Origin: Methylopila sp. M107
GTDB taxonomy: Bacteria > Pseudomonadota > Alphaproteobacteria > Rhizobiales > Methylopilaceae
Direction: 5' to 3'
Assembly: GCF_000384475.1 (NCBI RefSeq)
Contig: NZ_ARWB01000001.1
Span: 474,022 to 538,021 of the forward strand
DNA: 64,000 nt
Every line of letters begins with the position of its first letter. The stretch's first letter is position 1. A program made the position numbers and the translations under genes. Of this stretch, positions 37,998-47,124 are shown in pieces. Below the pieces are notes generated by a model. It ran no database searches. It was not told the origin of the DNA and saw only the letters and a list, made by a program, of their open reading frames with translations.

Positions 37998-39776
37998 ATG
38001 ACCTACCGCGCGCCCGTCGCCGACATGTTGTTCGCGCTCCACCATGCGGCCGGCCTCGCGAGAGCGCGCGAGGAGGGGCTCTTCGCCGATCTCGACGGCG
38101 AGACGCTGGCCGCGATCCTCGAAGAGGCCGGCGCCTTCGCGACCGACAAGATCGCGCCGCTGAACGCCGTCGGCGACAAGGAAGGCTGCCGCCTCGAAAA
38201 CGGCCGCGTCAGGACGCCGGCCGGTTGGGCCGAGACGTACCGGGACTGGGCCGCCGCCGGGTGGAACTCGATCCTCGCGGGCGAAGCGCATGGCGGGCAG
38301 GCGCTGCCGACCTCGGTCTGGGCGCTCGCGAGCGAACTCTGGAGCCAGGGCTCGATCGCCTTTGGGCTCTGCCCGCTGCTGACGCAAGGAGCGGTCGAGG
38401 CGTTGGAGAAGCACGCCTCGGAGGAGCTGAAGGCGGCCTATCTCGAAAAGCTGGTCTCGGGCACATGGACCGCCACCATGAACCTGACCGAGCCACAGGC
38501 CGGCTCCGACCTCGCTTTGCTGAAATCTCGCGCCGAGCGGGCCGGCGACGGGACATACCGGATCTTCGGCCAAAAGATATTCATCACCTATGGCGAGCAC
38601 GAGATGGTGGAGAACATCGTCCACCTGGTGCTGGCGCGCCTGCCCGACGCGCCTGCCGGCACGCGAGGCATTTCGCTGTTCCTGGTGCCGAAGTTCCCGG
38701 TCGGCCCCGACGGGAGCCTTGGCGAGCGCAACGATTTCATCTGCGCCGGCGTCGAGGAGAAGCTCGGCATCCACGGCTCTCCGACCTGCACCATGGCGTT
38801 CGGCGACGGAGGCGGCGCCGTTGGATGGCTGGTGGGCGAAGAGCATCGCGGGCTGGCGTGCATGTTCACTATGATGAACAACGCACGTCTGGCGGTGGGC
38901 CTGCAAGGCGTCGCGGTGGCGGAACGGGCGTCCCAGCATGCGCTCGCCTTCGCGCATGAGCGCAAGCAGGGCAGGGCGGAAGGGGCATCGGGCGCCGCGC
39001 CCATCGTGGCGCATCCGGACGTCAAGCGCATGCTGCTCACCATGAAAGCGATGACCGCCGCCGCGCGCGGAATCTGCTATCGGGCGGCGGTCGAACTCGA
39101 CCGGGCGCGGTTCTCGTCCGACCCGGCCGAGGCGAAGGCCGCGCAGGAGCGCGCCAGCCTGCTGATCCCGATCGCGAAAGCCTTTTCGACCGACATCGGC
39201 TGCGAGGTCGCCTCGCTCGGCGTCCAGGTGTTCGGCGGCATGGGCTATGTCGAGGAGACGGGCGCGGCGCGGCTGCTGCGCGACGCCCGCATCGCGCCGA
39301 TCTATGAGGGCACCAACGGCGTCCAGGCGATCGACCTCGTGACGCGAAAACTGCCGCAATCCGGCGGCGAGACCGTCCGGGGCGTAATCGCGGGCTTGCG
39401 CGCGACGGCGAGCCGGGTGGAGATCGCGCACAATCACAGCCTTGGCGCGACTGCGCGGCGGCTCGACGAGGCGGTCGATGCGCTCGAAAGCGCCACCGCA
39501 TGGCTGACCTCGCCCGACCGGGCGCCAGCTGAAGCGCTTGCAGGCGCGACGCCCTATCTGCGGCTGTTCGGCCTGACGATCGGCGGCGCCTGCCTCGCGG
39601 AGGAAGCGTTGGCCGCGTCCGGAGCGAACGACGCGGGCGCCGCGAGATCGCGAGCCGCGCTGGCGCGCTTCTTCGCCGAAAACCAGCTGACCGCCGCGGC
39701 AGGGCTTGCGGCGAGCGTCATGGAAGGGGCCGGATCGCTCTTGGGAGCGGACGTGGAGGCGGCGCTCGCCCTCTGA
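37998..39776 (+). CDS. Acyl-CoA dehydrogenase
   Basis: A protein of 592 aa, the long type. It oxidises an acyl-CoA to the enoyl-CoA with FAD. TMNLTEPQAGSDLALLKSRA and RIFGQKIFITYGEHEM are the FAD-binding middle domain. KLGIHGSPTCTMAFGD matches the LGxxxSP block. The C-terminal half includes VQVFGGMGYVEETGAARLLRDARIAPIYEGTNGVQA, the conserved IYEGTN motif. Length and the extra C-terminal region match the DMSP/long-chain group (AcdB-like). Substrate is unknown. There is no electron-transfer flavoprotein or thiolase nearby. Confidence 0.9.
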   Translation: MTYRAPVADMLFALHHAAGLARAREEGLFADLDGETLAAILEEAGAFATDKIAPLNAVGDKEGCRLENGRVRTPAGWAETYRDWAAAGWNSILAGEAHGGQALPTSVWALASELWSQGSIAFGLCPLLTQGAVEALEKHASEELKAAYLEKLVSGTWTATMNLTEPQAGSDLALLKSRAERAGDGTYRIFGQKIFITYGEHEMVENIVHLVLARLPDAPAGTRGISLFLVPKFPVGPDGSLGERNDFICAGVEEKLGIHGSPTCTMAFGDGGGAVGWLVGEEHRGLACMFTMMNNARLAVGLQGVAVAERASQHALAFAHERKQGRAEGASGAAPIVAHPDVKRMLLTMKAMTAAARGICYRAAVELDRARFSSDPAEAKAAQERASLLIPIAKAFSTDIGCEVASLGVQVFGGMGYVEETGAARLLRDARIAPIYEGTNGVQAIDLVTRKLPQSGGETVRGVIAGLRATASRVEIAHNHSLGATARRLDEAVDALESATAWLTSPDRAPAEALAGATPYLRLFGLTIGGACLAEEALAASGANDAGAARSRAALARFFAENQLTAAAGLAASVMEGAGSLLGADVEAALAL

Positions 39777-40991
39777 TCAGCTTTTGAACGCGAACAGATC
39801 CGCGTCCGGGTCCTTCAGCCCGATCACGGCGCGCTGGATGAGCTGCGCCGCCACCGCGCCGAACGTGATGCCGTTGCCGCCATAGCCCATCACGGCGAAG
39901 CAGCGCTTCATTCCGGGCGGATGGCCGATCGTCGGCAGCCCCGTGTCGCTCTCGCCGAAGAAGCCGGACCAGGAATAGGCGGGCTCCGCGGAAACGTCCG
40001 GAAGCATGGCTTTCAGTTTCTTGCCGATCGCCTTGATCTTCTTCGCCGTCAGCGCGTCGCGCCGGTCGTCGTCCTCGATCTCCTCGTCCTCGCCGCCGGC
40101 GATGATGCGGCCGTCGGGCGTGGTGCGCATGTAGAGGTAGGGGTCGGCCGCCTCCCAGACCAGCGCGCGGCTCGGCCAGAGCCTGTCCTTCTGCGGCTCG
40201 GTCGCCATCGCCCAGGTGGACAGCACCCGGTGGCCCTCCATCGGAACGAACGGCATCAGCTCGTAGCCGGTCGCGAACACGGCCCACTTCGCCGAAAGCT
40301 CCTGCCCGCTCTTCGTCGCGATCGTGACGCCCGAGCGGCTCTCCTCGACCTCGGTCGCCTCGACGGGCGCGAAGATCCGCGCGCCGCGCGCAAGCGCTGC
40401 GCGCCAGAGCCCGCGCGTGAGGCGCGCCGGATCGAGCTCCGCGCAGCCGGCCGAGACGATCCCGCCCTCGGCCTTGATCCGCGTCAGCGCTTCGATCTCC
40501 GGACCTTCGGCGTAGCGCGAGCGCAGCCCGATGCGCGCCCGCGCGGTCGCCTCCTGAGCGAGGCCCCTGGCGTCGAGCTCATTGCCCGGCAAGTAGACGG
40601 TCTCGCGATCGTAAAAGCCGCAAGGAATGTCCAGATCGGCGACGCGGCCCGAGAGATAGCCGACCGCGGCGGCCGAGCGCCAATAGGCCCGCGCGGCGTC
40701 CGCGTCGCCGATCGCCTCGGAGAGCGCGAGCAGCGGCTCGTCGATCTCGAACTGGAGCAGAGCGGTGCTGGCCGGCGTCGACCCCTTCACGAAGCCGCGC
40801 CGGTCGATCGCGATCACGGTCAGTCCCGCCTGCAGCAGCGCGTCCGCCACGAGCGCGCCCGAGACGCCCCCGCCCACCACCACGACGTCGGCGCTCTCGT
40901 TGCGTTCGAGCGGGATTGCGGGCGTCTGGCGGCCGCTGGCGAGCCAGAGCGGCGCGCCGGACCGGAGATCGCGCTTGGCGGCGCCTGCCAT
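39777..40991 (-). CDS. FAD-dependent oxidoreductase (DAO family)
   Basis: A protein of 404 aa from ATG 40991, with AGAAAGG just upstream. The FAD-binding start is ADVVVVGGGVSGALVADALLQ (GxGxxG). ASTALLQFEIDEPL follows, as in gamma-glutamylputrescine oxidase and related amine oxidases. The C-terminal part has GRIIAGGEDEEIEDDDRR, YSWSGFFGESDTGLPTIG and CFAVMGYGGNGITFG. Unlike most PuuB-like proteins it lacks a Rieske domain. Substrate unknown. It is convergent with the acyl-CoA dehydrogenase, with only 3 nt between stops or less. Confidence 0.85.
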   Translation of the reverse strand: MAGAAKRDLRSGAPLWLASGRQTPAIPLERNESADVVVVGGGVSGALVADALLQAGLTVIAIDRRGFVKGSTPASTALLQFEIDEPLLALSEAIGDADAARAYWRSAAAVGYLSGRVADLDIPCGFYDRETVYLPGNELDARGLAQEATARARIGLRSRYAEGPEIEALTRIKAEGGIVSAGCAELDPARLTRGLWRAALARGARIFAPVEATEVEESRSGVTIATKSGQELSAKWAVFATGYELMPFVPMEGHRVLSTWAMATEPQKDRLWPSRALVWEAADPYLYMRTTPDGRIIAGGEDEEIEDDDRRDALTAKKIKAIGKKLKAMLPDVSAEPAYSWSGFFGESDTGLPTIGHPPGMKRCFAVMGYGGNGITFGAVAAQLIQRAVIGLKDPDADLFAFKS

Positions 40992-41135
40992 GGACGGCCT
41001 TTCTGAAGGGGAACGGGCGAGCCGCGGGCGGAAACCGTCACGATTACGCGCCAAGCGGAGAAACGGTTCCGGCGGACGAAGCCCGAGATTGAAATCGCGC
41101 GCCGACGGGGGTAAGACCACCGCTTCCGCCGGTCT

Positions 41136-41210
41136 GCCCGAATAGCTCAGCGGGAGAGCACACCCTTCACACGGGTGGGGTCACAGGTTCGATCCCTGTT
41201 TCGGGCACCA
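41136..41210 (+). tRNA. tRNA-Val (anticodon CAC)
   Basis: Acceptor stem GCCCGAA / TTCGGGC, D arm GCTC...GAGC, anticodon stem CACCC / GGGTG with loop TTCACAC (anticodon CAC, reads GTG), T arm ACAGG-TTCGATC-CCTGT, and an encoded CCA at 41208-41210. TTTTTT follows at once and may end the transcript. Confidence 0.95.
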
Positions 41211-41335
41211 TTTTTTCCAGCATGAGCACCTATTTGGGCGCGTGGCGGCCAAGTAGTCGTGCGGACTTCGTTCTCGGGGCGGCGCCACGGCGGCACGCAT
41301 TTTTTTGAGTTTCGCCCGGTTCGGAACGTCAGCCC

Positions 41336-41602
41336 ATGTCCGCAACTGGAGACGTGGATTTGAGAAACGAGCGCCTCTTGATCGTGGCGGGATGCATTGT
41401 CGCGGCGATCGTCCTGCTCATAGTGATCGCCCGCCTGACGTCTCCCCAATCGTCTCCGGCTGCAGACGGCCGCCCTTATGATCGTTGCGGTGTAGCGCGC
41501 CAGGCTCTGGAGGCCTTCGACAGCGGCAGGCCGCCGCCGCCCGAGTGGATCCAGGATCGGGCCGAGGCGGAGAAAGCCGTCCGGGCGTGCGATCGGCAAT
41601 AG
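41336..41602 (+). CDS. Small single-span membrane protein, unknown
   Basis: A protein of 88 aa. The N-terminal SATGDVDLRNERLL is followed by one hydrophobic helix (IVAGCIVAAIVLLIVIARL, ~16-34). A polar tail with two cysteines follows (DRCGVARQALEAF and VRACDRQ). No family recognised. It follows the tRNA and precedes a degraded stretch, so its status as an expressed gene is uncertain. Confidence 0.5.
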   Translation: MSATGDVDLRNERLLIVAGCIVAAIVLLIVIARLTSPQSSPAADGRPYDRCGVARQALEAFDSGRPPPPEWIQDRAEAEKAVRACDRQ

Positions 41603-41707
41603 GCTGGATCTGCTTCGCCTCAGACCAGCCTCGCGCCTGGCGTGATTCGACTGTCGATCCTCCCGACGCCCGACCTGGCCACTCGAGCGTTCAAGCGGAG
41701 TGGCGCT

Positions 41708-42030
41708 TCAGGGCTTGCATTCGATGATGCCGGAGAACGCCTGGGCATGTGCGGCGAGGTCGGCCGGCTTCATCGCCTCGCCGAGCGCGCCCCACTGGAA
41801 ACCCGACGCATGCGAGCAGAGGAACGTCTGAGGCGACGAAGCTCTTGGTGGCGAAGTCGACGTTCTGCGCAAAGTCGCCGATCGCTGTTGACTGGCTGGA
41901 CCGGCGCAAAGATCCGCAGACGCCGCGAGTCGTCGCGCGGACCGGCGGCAGCCAAGAGCTTGCTGCGATCTGATGTTCCGTCCGCAGCGGAGAAGTCATT
42001 CGGCGGAAAGCCGATGACCAAGCTCTCCAC
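41708..42030 (-). pseudogene. Frameshifted remnant of a trypsin-like serine protease C-terminus
   Basis: On the minus strand, frames must be switched to keep homology-like sequence. One frame gives STAIGDFAQNVDFATKSFVA. Another continues SPQTFLCSHASGFQWGALGE, then MKPADLAAHAQAFSGIIECKP and stop at 41708. The QNV.FA.KS.VA...FL and LAAHAQ.F...IEC patterns resemble the C-terminal end of exported trypsin-like proteases with repeat domains. No complete frame covers the region and no catalytic motifs remain. Upstream ends are indistinct. The rest of 41603-42134 holds no gene I can support. Confidence 0.5.
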
Positions 42031-42134
42031 CCCAACGCTTCCTTAACGCGAAGCAGCCCGGAGCCATCTCATATCCTAACGCGGCCGACGCCCAAATGTC
42101 GGCTCGGCGATGATCGCCGCAGGAACGCCTCGCG

Positions 42135-42218
42135 ATGATGGACATCTTTATGCTGTCGGCCAGCGTCGCCGCCTTTGCGGCACTTGGCGCCTTTGCGCTC
42201 GCTTGCGAGCGGTTGTGA
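42135..42218 (+). CDS. 27-aa membrane microprotein upstream of kdpF
   Basis: The frame encodes MMDIFMLSASVAAFAALGAF and ends ALACERL. It is almost entirely one membrane helix with a short polar end. It lies 5 nt before kdpF. As I recall, tiny proteins ending in a C-D/E-R-L like motif precede kdpF in other proteobacterial kdp operons, usually unannotated. The conserved position suggests a regulatory or assembly role, but this is inference. GGAACGCC upstream is a weak ribosome site. Confidence 0.6.
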   Translation: MMDIFMLSASVAAFAALGAFALACERL

Positions 42219-42223
42219 CGCCG

Positions 42224-42331
42224 ATGACCCTGCTCGGCCTGCCTCTTCTGGACGTCGCGCTCGGCTCGGCCGCCGCGCTCGCCACAACCGCCGTCTTCGT
42301 CGCGGCGTTGCTGCGGCCCGAACGCTTCTGA
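42224..42331 (+). CDS. kdpF: KdpF small subunit of the potassium P-type ATPase
   Basis: A protein of 35 aa: one membrane helix ([18 protein letters not shown]) ending in LLRPERF, the hallmark KdpF C-terminus. KdpF stabilises the KdpABC complex in the membrane. The same frame is open further upstream, but that part has no KdpF similarity. kdpA starts 28 nt downstream. Confidence 0.85.
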   Translation: MTLLGLPLLDVALGSAAALATTAVFVAALLRPERF

Positions 42332-42359
42332 CGCGGCCGCCCTCTTTCGGACATTCAAG

Positions 42360-44069
42360 ATGACATTCAACGGCTGGATGCAGATCGCGCTGTTCTGCGC
42401 GCTCGTCCTCGCGCTTACGCGCCCCCTCGGCGGCTTCCTGACCCGGCTCTACGCCGGCGAGCGTACGCTGCTTCATCCCGTCGTCGCGCCCATCGAGCGT
42501 GGCGTCTATCGGCTCGCGGGCGTCCGGCCCGAGGCAGAGCAGGGCTGGGCCGCCTACGCGCTCGCGATGCTCGCCTTCAGCCTTCTCAGCTTCTTCGCCG
42601 TCTATGCGCTGCTGCGCGTCCAGGGCGTGCTGCCGCTCAATCCACGAGGGTTTACGGGCGTCACGCCGGATCTCGCGCTCAACACCGCTGTCTCCTTCGT
42701 GACCAACACCAACTGGCAGTCCTATGGCGGCGAGGCGACGCTCTCCTACGGCTCGCAGATGTGGGCGCTGACGGTGCAGAACTTCGTTTCCGCCGCGACC
42801 GGAATCGCGGTGGCGGTCGCCCTCGTGCGCGGCTTTTCCCGGAAGTCCGTGTCCGGCGTCGGCAACTTCTGGGCCGACCTCACGCGCTCCGTCCTCTACG
42901 TGCTGCTGCCCGCCTGCATCGTCCTCGCGCTGACTTACGTCGCGCTCGGCGCGCCGCAGACGTTGTCGCCTTACGTGACCGCCAAGACCCTCGAAGGCGC
43001 CGACCAGACGATCGCGTTGGGTCCCGTCGCGAGCCAGCTCGCGATCAAGATGCTCGGCACCAACGGCGGCGGCTTTTTCAACGCAAATTCCGCGCACCCG
43101 TTCGAAAACCCGTCGGCGCTCGCGAACCTCATCCAGATGCTCTCGATCTTCGCGATCGGCGCGGCGCTGACCAACGTCTTCGGCCGCATGGTCGGCGACG
43201 AGCGGCAGGGCTGGGCGATCCTCGGCGCGATGGGCGCGCTGTTCCTGGCGGGCGTCGCGCTTGTCTACTGGGCCGAGGCCAGCGCCAACCCGATCCACGC
43301 GGCGCTCGGTCTCGACCCTGCCTCCGGCAACGTGGAGGGCAAGGAGGTCCGCTTCGGGATCGCGCTGTCGGCCCTGTTCGCGGTGGTGACGACCGCGGCC
43401 TCCTGCGGCGCTGTCAACGCGATGCACGACAGTTTCTCGGCGATCGGCGGACTGATCCCGATGATCAACATGCAGCTCGGCGAAGTTGTCGTCGGCGGCG
43501 TCGGCGCGGGACTCTACGGCGTTCTGTTGTTCGCGGTCGTCGCGGTTTTCGTAGCCGGGCTGATGGTCGGCCGCACGCCCGAATATGTCGGCAAGAAGAT
43601 CGAGGCCCGCGAGGTGAAGCTCACCATGCTGGCGCTGCTCTGCTCGCCCTTCGCGACCCTGATCGCGCTGGCCGTGGCCGCCGTCAGTCCGCTCGGCCTC
43701 GCGGGCCTGCAGGAGAGCGGCCCGCACGGATTTTCCGAGATGCTCTACGCCACGACGTCGGCGGCCGCGAACAACGGCTCGGCCTTCGCGGGGCTCACCG
43801 CCAACTCGCCGTTCTGGAACAGCCTGCTTGCCGCCGGGATGATGATCGGACGGTTCGCGTTGATCGTGCCGATGCTGGCGGTCGCCGGATCGCTCGCCGC
43901 GAAGCCGAGCGTCCCGGCCTCGGCCGGCACCTTCCCGACCCATGGCGGCCTGTTCGTCGGACTGCTGATCGGCGTGATCCTGATCGTCGGCGGCCTCACC
44001 TACTTCCCCGCGCTAACGCTTGGGCCGATCGCCGACGCCTTTGCGACGGCCACGGGCAGGACCTGGTGA
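42360..44069 (+). CDS. kdpA: Potassium-transporting ATPase subunit A
   Basis: A protein of 569 aa and about ten membrane helices, the channel-like K+-binding subunit. Selectivity-filter-like loops are visible: [35 protein letters not shown], and [19 protein letters not shown] with the glycines of the filter. Length matches the family. It begins the core kdpABC genes, which import potassium with high affinity under K+ limitation. Confidence 0.96.
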   Translation: MTFNGWMQIALFCALVLALTRPLGGFLTRLYAGERTLLHPVVAPIERGVYRLAGVRPEAEQGWAAYALAMLAFSLLSFFAVYALLRVQGVLPLNPRGFTGVTPDLALNTAVSFVTNTNWQSYGGEATLSYGSQMWALTVQNFVSAATGIAVAVALVRGFSRKSVSGVGNFWADLTRSVLYVLLPACIVLALTYVALGAPQTLSPYVTAKTLEGADQTIALGPVASQLAIKMLGTNGGGFFNANSAHPFENPSALANLIQMLSIFAIGAALTNVFGRMVGDERQGWAILGAMGALFLAGVALVYWAEASANPIHAALGLDPASGNVEGKEVRFGIALSALFAVVTTAASCGAVNAMHDSFSAIGGLIPMINMQLGEVVVGGVGAGLYGVLLFAVVAVFVAGLMVGRTPEYVGKKIEAREVKLTMLALLCSPFATLIALAVAAVSPLGLAGLQESGPHGFSEMLYATTSAAANNGSAFAGLTANSPFWNSLLAAGMMIGRFALIVPMLAVAGSLAAKPSVPASAGTFPTHGGLFVGLLIGVILIVGGLTYFPALTLGPIADAFATATGRTW

Positions 44070-44073
44070 CGCC

Positions 44074-44241
44074 ATGCGCCACGACCTCCGACCCTTCCGC
44101 GAACGCTACGCAGAAGCCGCCGGCGCGCTAAGCCGCCGGCGCGCCATTCGGATCGTCGCTCTGTTCGCTCTCTTCGTCCTTCTCGCGATCGTGTTCGGGG
44201 CGCTCGTCGCGCCCCAAGCCGACGCGGCGTTCACTCGGTAA
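44074..44241 (+). CDS. 55-aa membrane microprotein between kdpA and kdpB
   Basis: ATG 44074 starts 4 nt after the kdpA stop, and the stop lies 7 nt before kdpB. The product has a basic amphipathic start ([20 protein letters not shown]), one helix ([20 protein letters not shown]) and a short periplasmic tail PQADAAFTR. Typical kdp operons have nothing here. The spacing suggests it is translated with the operon. It could be a subunit or regulator of KdpFABC. No family recognised. Confidence 0.6.
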   Translation: MRHDLRPFRERYAEAAGALSRRRAIRIVALFALFVLLAIVFGALVAPQADAAFTR

Positions 44242-44248
44242 GACTCAA

Positions 44249-46285
44249 ATGTCCGCACAACCCCGCTCCCTGCTCGACCCCGCGTTGATCGCGCCGGCGC
44301 TCGTCTCCGCGGCGCGCAAGCTCGATCCGCGGCAGATGATCCGCAATCCGGTGATGTTCGCGGTCGAGATCGCGGGCGTCGTCGCCACCATCCTGTTCGT
44401 GCGAGACGCCGTGACGGGCGCAAGCGCCGGCTTTTCCGGCCAGCTAGCGTTCTGGCTCTGGCTCACCGTCTATTTCGCGACTTTCTCGGAAGCCGTCGCG
44501 GAAGGGCGCGGCAAGGCGCAGGCCGACGCGCTGCGCCGGACTCGCTCCGAGACCATGGCTAAGCGTCTCGCTAGTGACGGCGACGGGTTCGAGGAGATCG
44601 CCGCGCCCACGCTGAAAGTGGGCGATTACGTGCTGGTCGAGCCCGGCGACCTCATTCCCGGAGACGGCGAGGTCGTCGAGGGCGTCGCGACCGTGGACGA
44701 GAGCGCCATCACCGGCGAAAGCGCGCCGGTGATCCGTGAGAGCGGCGGCGACCGTTCGGCCGTAACGGGCGGCACCAAGGTGCTGTCGGACCGCATCAAG
44801 GTGCGGATTACCGCCGCGAGCGGCTCGAGCTTCCTCGACCGCATGATCGCGCTGGTCGAAGGCGCGGAACGCGCCAAGACGCCGAACGAGATCGCGCTCA
44901 CCATCCTGCTCGCGGGTCTGAGCCTCATCTTCGTGCTCGCGGTCGCGACCATCCCGGCCTTCGCGTCCTACGCCGGCGGCGTGGTGCCGGTCATCGTGCT
45001 GGTCGCGCTGTTCGTGACGCTGATCCCGACCACGATCGGCGGCCTCTTATCGGCGATCGGCATCGCCGGCATGAACCGGCTGGTGCGCTTCAACGTGCTC
45101 GCCATGTCGGGCCGCGCGGTGGAGGCGTCGGGCGACGTCGACGTGCTGCTGCTCGACAAGACCGGCACGATTACGCTCGGAAACCGCCAGGCGGCAGAGT
45201 TCCTGCCGCTTCCGGGCGTGACCGCGGCCGATCTCGCCGACGCGGCGCAGCTCGCAAGCCTTTCGGACGAGACGCCGGAAGGCCGCTCGATCGTAGTGCT
45301 GGCGAAGGAGGCGCACGGCCTGCGTGGCCGCGAGATGGGGCCGCTTGAGGCAACCTTCATTCCGTTCACGGCCCAGACCCGCATGAGCGGCGTCGACGTC
45401 GGCGCGACGCAGATCCGCAAGGGCGCGGCCGAGGCGGTGATCGCACATGTGAAACGGCTTGGCGGGACGGTCCCGACGCAGCTCGCCATGATCGTCGAGC
45501 GGGTGGCCAAGGCCGGCGGCACGCCGCTCGTGGTGTCGCGCGACTCCCGCGCGCTCGGCGTCGTCTACCTCAAGGACATCGTGAAGGGCGGCATCCGCGA
45601 GCGGTTTTCGGAACTCCGCGCCATGGGCATCCGCACCGTCATGATCACGGGCGACAACCCGATGACCGCCGCCGCCATCGCGGCCGAGGCCGGCGTCGAC
45701 GATTTTCTGGCCGAAGCTACGCCCGAGGCGAAGCTCGCGCTGATCCGGAAGGAACAGGCCGGCGGCAAGCTGGTCGCCATGTGCGGCGACGGCACGAACG
45801 ACGCCCCGGCGCTCGCGCAGGCCGACGTCGGGGTCGCGATGCAGACCGGCACTGTCGCGGCGCGCGAGGCCGGCAACATGGTGGACCTCGACAGCGACCC
45901 CACAAAGCTCATCGAGATCGTGGGCATCGGCAAGCAGCTGCTGATGACGCGCGGCGCGCTCACCACCTTCTCGATCGCCAACGACGTCGCAAAGTATTTC
46001 GCCATCCTGCCTGCGATGTTCGTAGCGCTCTATCCAAACCTTGGCGCGCTCAACGTCATGGGGCTTTCGAGCCCCCAGAGCGCGATCCTGTCGGCGATCA
46101 TCTTCAACGCGCTGATCATCGTGGCGCTGGTGCCGCTGGCGCTGAAGGGCGTGAGCTACACGCCGTCGAGCGCCGCCGCGCTCCTGCGCCGGAACCTCCT
46201 CGTCTACGGCCTCGGCGGCCTGATCGCGCCCTTTGTCGGCATCAAGCTGATCGACATGGGCGTCTCGGCGCTCGGCTTGGCGTGA
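44249..46285 (+). CDS. kdpB: Potassium-transporting ATPase subunit B
   Basis: A protein of 678 aa, the catalytic P-type ATPase subunit. D303-K-T-G-T307 carries the phosphorylated aspartate. [10 protein letters not shown] is the actuator TGES loop. [23 protein letters not shown] and [18 protein letters not shown] complete the P domain. In E. coli a Ser in the TGES loop is phosphorylated at high K+ to shut the pump, and the TGES sequence is kept here. A repeat of about 200 bp separates it from kdpC. Confidence 0.97.
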   Translation: MSAQPRSLLDPALIAPALVSAARKLDPRQMIRNPVMFAVEIAGVVATILFVRDAVTGASAGFSGQLAFWLWLTVYFATFSEAVAEGRGKAQADALRRTRSETMAKRLASDGDGFEEIAAPTLKVGDYVLVEPGDLIPGDGEVVEGVATVDESAITGESAPVIRESGGDRSAVTGGTKVLSDRIKVRITAASGSSFLDRMIALVEGAERAKTPNEIALTILLAGLSLIFVLAVATIPAFASYAGGVVPVIVLVALFVTLIPTTIGGLLSAIGIAGMNRLVRFNVLAMSGRAVEASGDVDVLLLDKTGTITLGNRQAAEFLPLPGVTAADLADAAQLASLSDETPEGRSIVVLAKEAHGLRGREMGPLEATFIPFTAQTRMSGVDVGATQIRKGAAEAVIAHVKRLGGTVPTQLAMIVERVAKAGGTPLVVSRDSRALGVVYLKDIVKGGIRERFSELRAMGIRTVMITGDNPMTAAAIAAEAGVDDFLAEATPEAKLALIRKEQAGGKLVAMCGDGTNDAPALAQADVGVAMQTGTVAAREAGNMVDLDSDPTKLIEIVGIGKQLLMTRGALTTFSIANDVAKYFAILPAMFVALYPNLGALNVMGLSSPQSAILSAIIFNALIIVALVPLALKGVSYTPSSAAALLRRNLLVYGLGGLIAPFVGIKLIDMGVSALGLA

Positions 46286-46294
46286 CGCTTCTTT

Positions 46295-46430
46295 CCTTCT
46301 CCCCTTGCGGGAGAAGGCGGCCGACGGCGCAGCCGGCGGTCGGATGAGGGGTCGCTTCAGGATGAGCCTCATCCGGAGACGGACCCCTCACCCTAACCCT
46401 CTCCCAGAAGGGGAGAACGGGACTTCGACG
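46295..46430. repeat. Family A repeat between kdpB and kdpC
   Basis: Left hairpin CCTTCTCCCCTTGCGGGAGA plus AGG (46295-46317). GGATGAGGGGTCGCTTCAGG and its inverse CGGACCCCTCA follow, then CTCTCCCAGAAGGGGAGA at the right. It matches the copy between mraY and murD. Confidence 0.75.
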
Positions 46431-46487
46431 ACGCGCCACTGCTTGAGAGCGCTTCGTCTCGCTTCACCGTCGATTGGATCGTGACCA

Positions 46488-47060
46488 ATGCGCCCCCACC
46501 TCCGCCCCGCCTTCGTGCTGCTCGTCCTCTTCACCCTCGTGACCGGCGTCGCGTACCCGCTGGCGATCACCGGAATCGCTCAAATCATCGCGCCGTCCGC
46601 CGCCAATGGCTCGATGGTCGAGAAGGACGGCGTCGTGGTCGGCTCCAGCCTCATCGGCCAGTCGTTCACGAGCCCACGCTACTTCCACGGCCGGCCCTCG
46701 GCCGCCGGCGCGAACGGCTACGACGCGTCGTCCTCCTCCGGCTCGAACCTAGGGCCAAATTCAAAGGCGCTCGCCGAACGCATCGCGGCCGATGTTCAGA
46801 AGGTCAGGTCGGAAGACGGAATCACGGGCCCGGTTCCGGCCGACCTCGTAACGGCGTCCGGTTCCGGCCTCGATCCGGACATTTCGCCGGGTTCGGCTAT
46901 CGCTCAAGCTGGCCGCGTTGCGCGCGAGCGGGGGCTTGCGGAGCCGGATGTACGCGCGCTGGTGGAAAAATCCGTGCAGCCCCGGCTTCTTGGCCTGCTG
47001 GGCGAGCCGCGGGTCAACGTGCTCGCGCTCAATATGGCGCTGGACGGTCTCGGGAGATGA
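46488..47060 (+). CDS. kdpC: Potassium-transporting ATPase subunit C
   Basis: A protein of 190 aa with one N-terminal helix ([20 protein letters not shown]). Family blocks are [51 protein letters not shown] and VARERGL, with [22 protein letters not shown] at the end. KdpC assists ATP binding by KdpB and docks on the complex. No strong ribosome site is visible ahead of the ATG. Confidence 0.95.
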   Translation: MRPHLRPAFVLLVLFTLVTGVAYPLAITGIAQIIAPSAANGSMVEKDGVVVGSSLIGQSFTSPRYFHGRPSAAGANGYDASSSSGSNLGPNSKALAERIAADVQKVRSEDGITGPVPADLVTASGSGLDPDISPGSAIAQAGRVARERGLAEPDVRALVEKSVQPRLLGLLGEPRVNVLALNMALDGLGR

Positions 47061-47124
47061 GATCGGGGGAACAACGCCGGCGACTTCTGCAGCTTCGCTG
47101 CATGACGCGCTAAACTCAGCCCAC

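Noticed and set aside
42069-43943. 624-codon minus-strand frame opposite kdpA
   Set aside because: Low-complexity charged shadow of a membrane protein gene.
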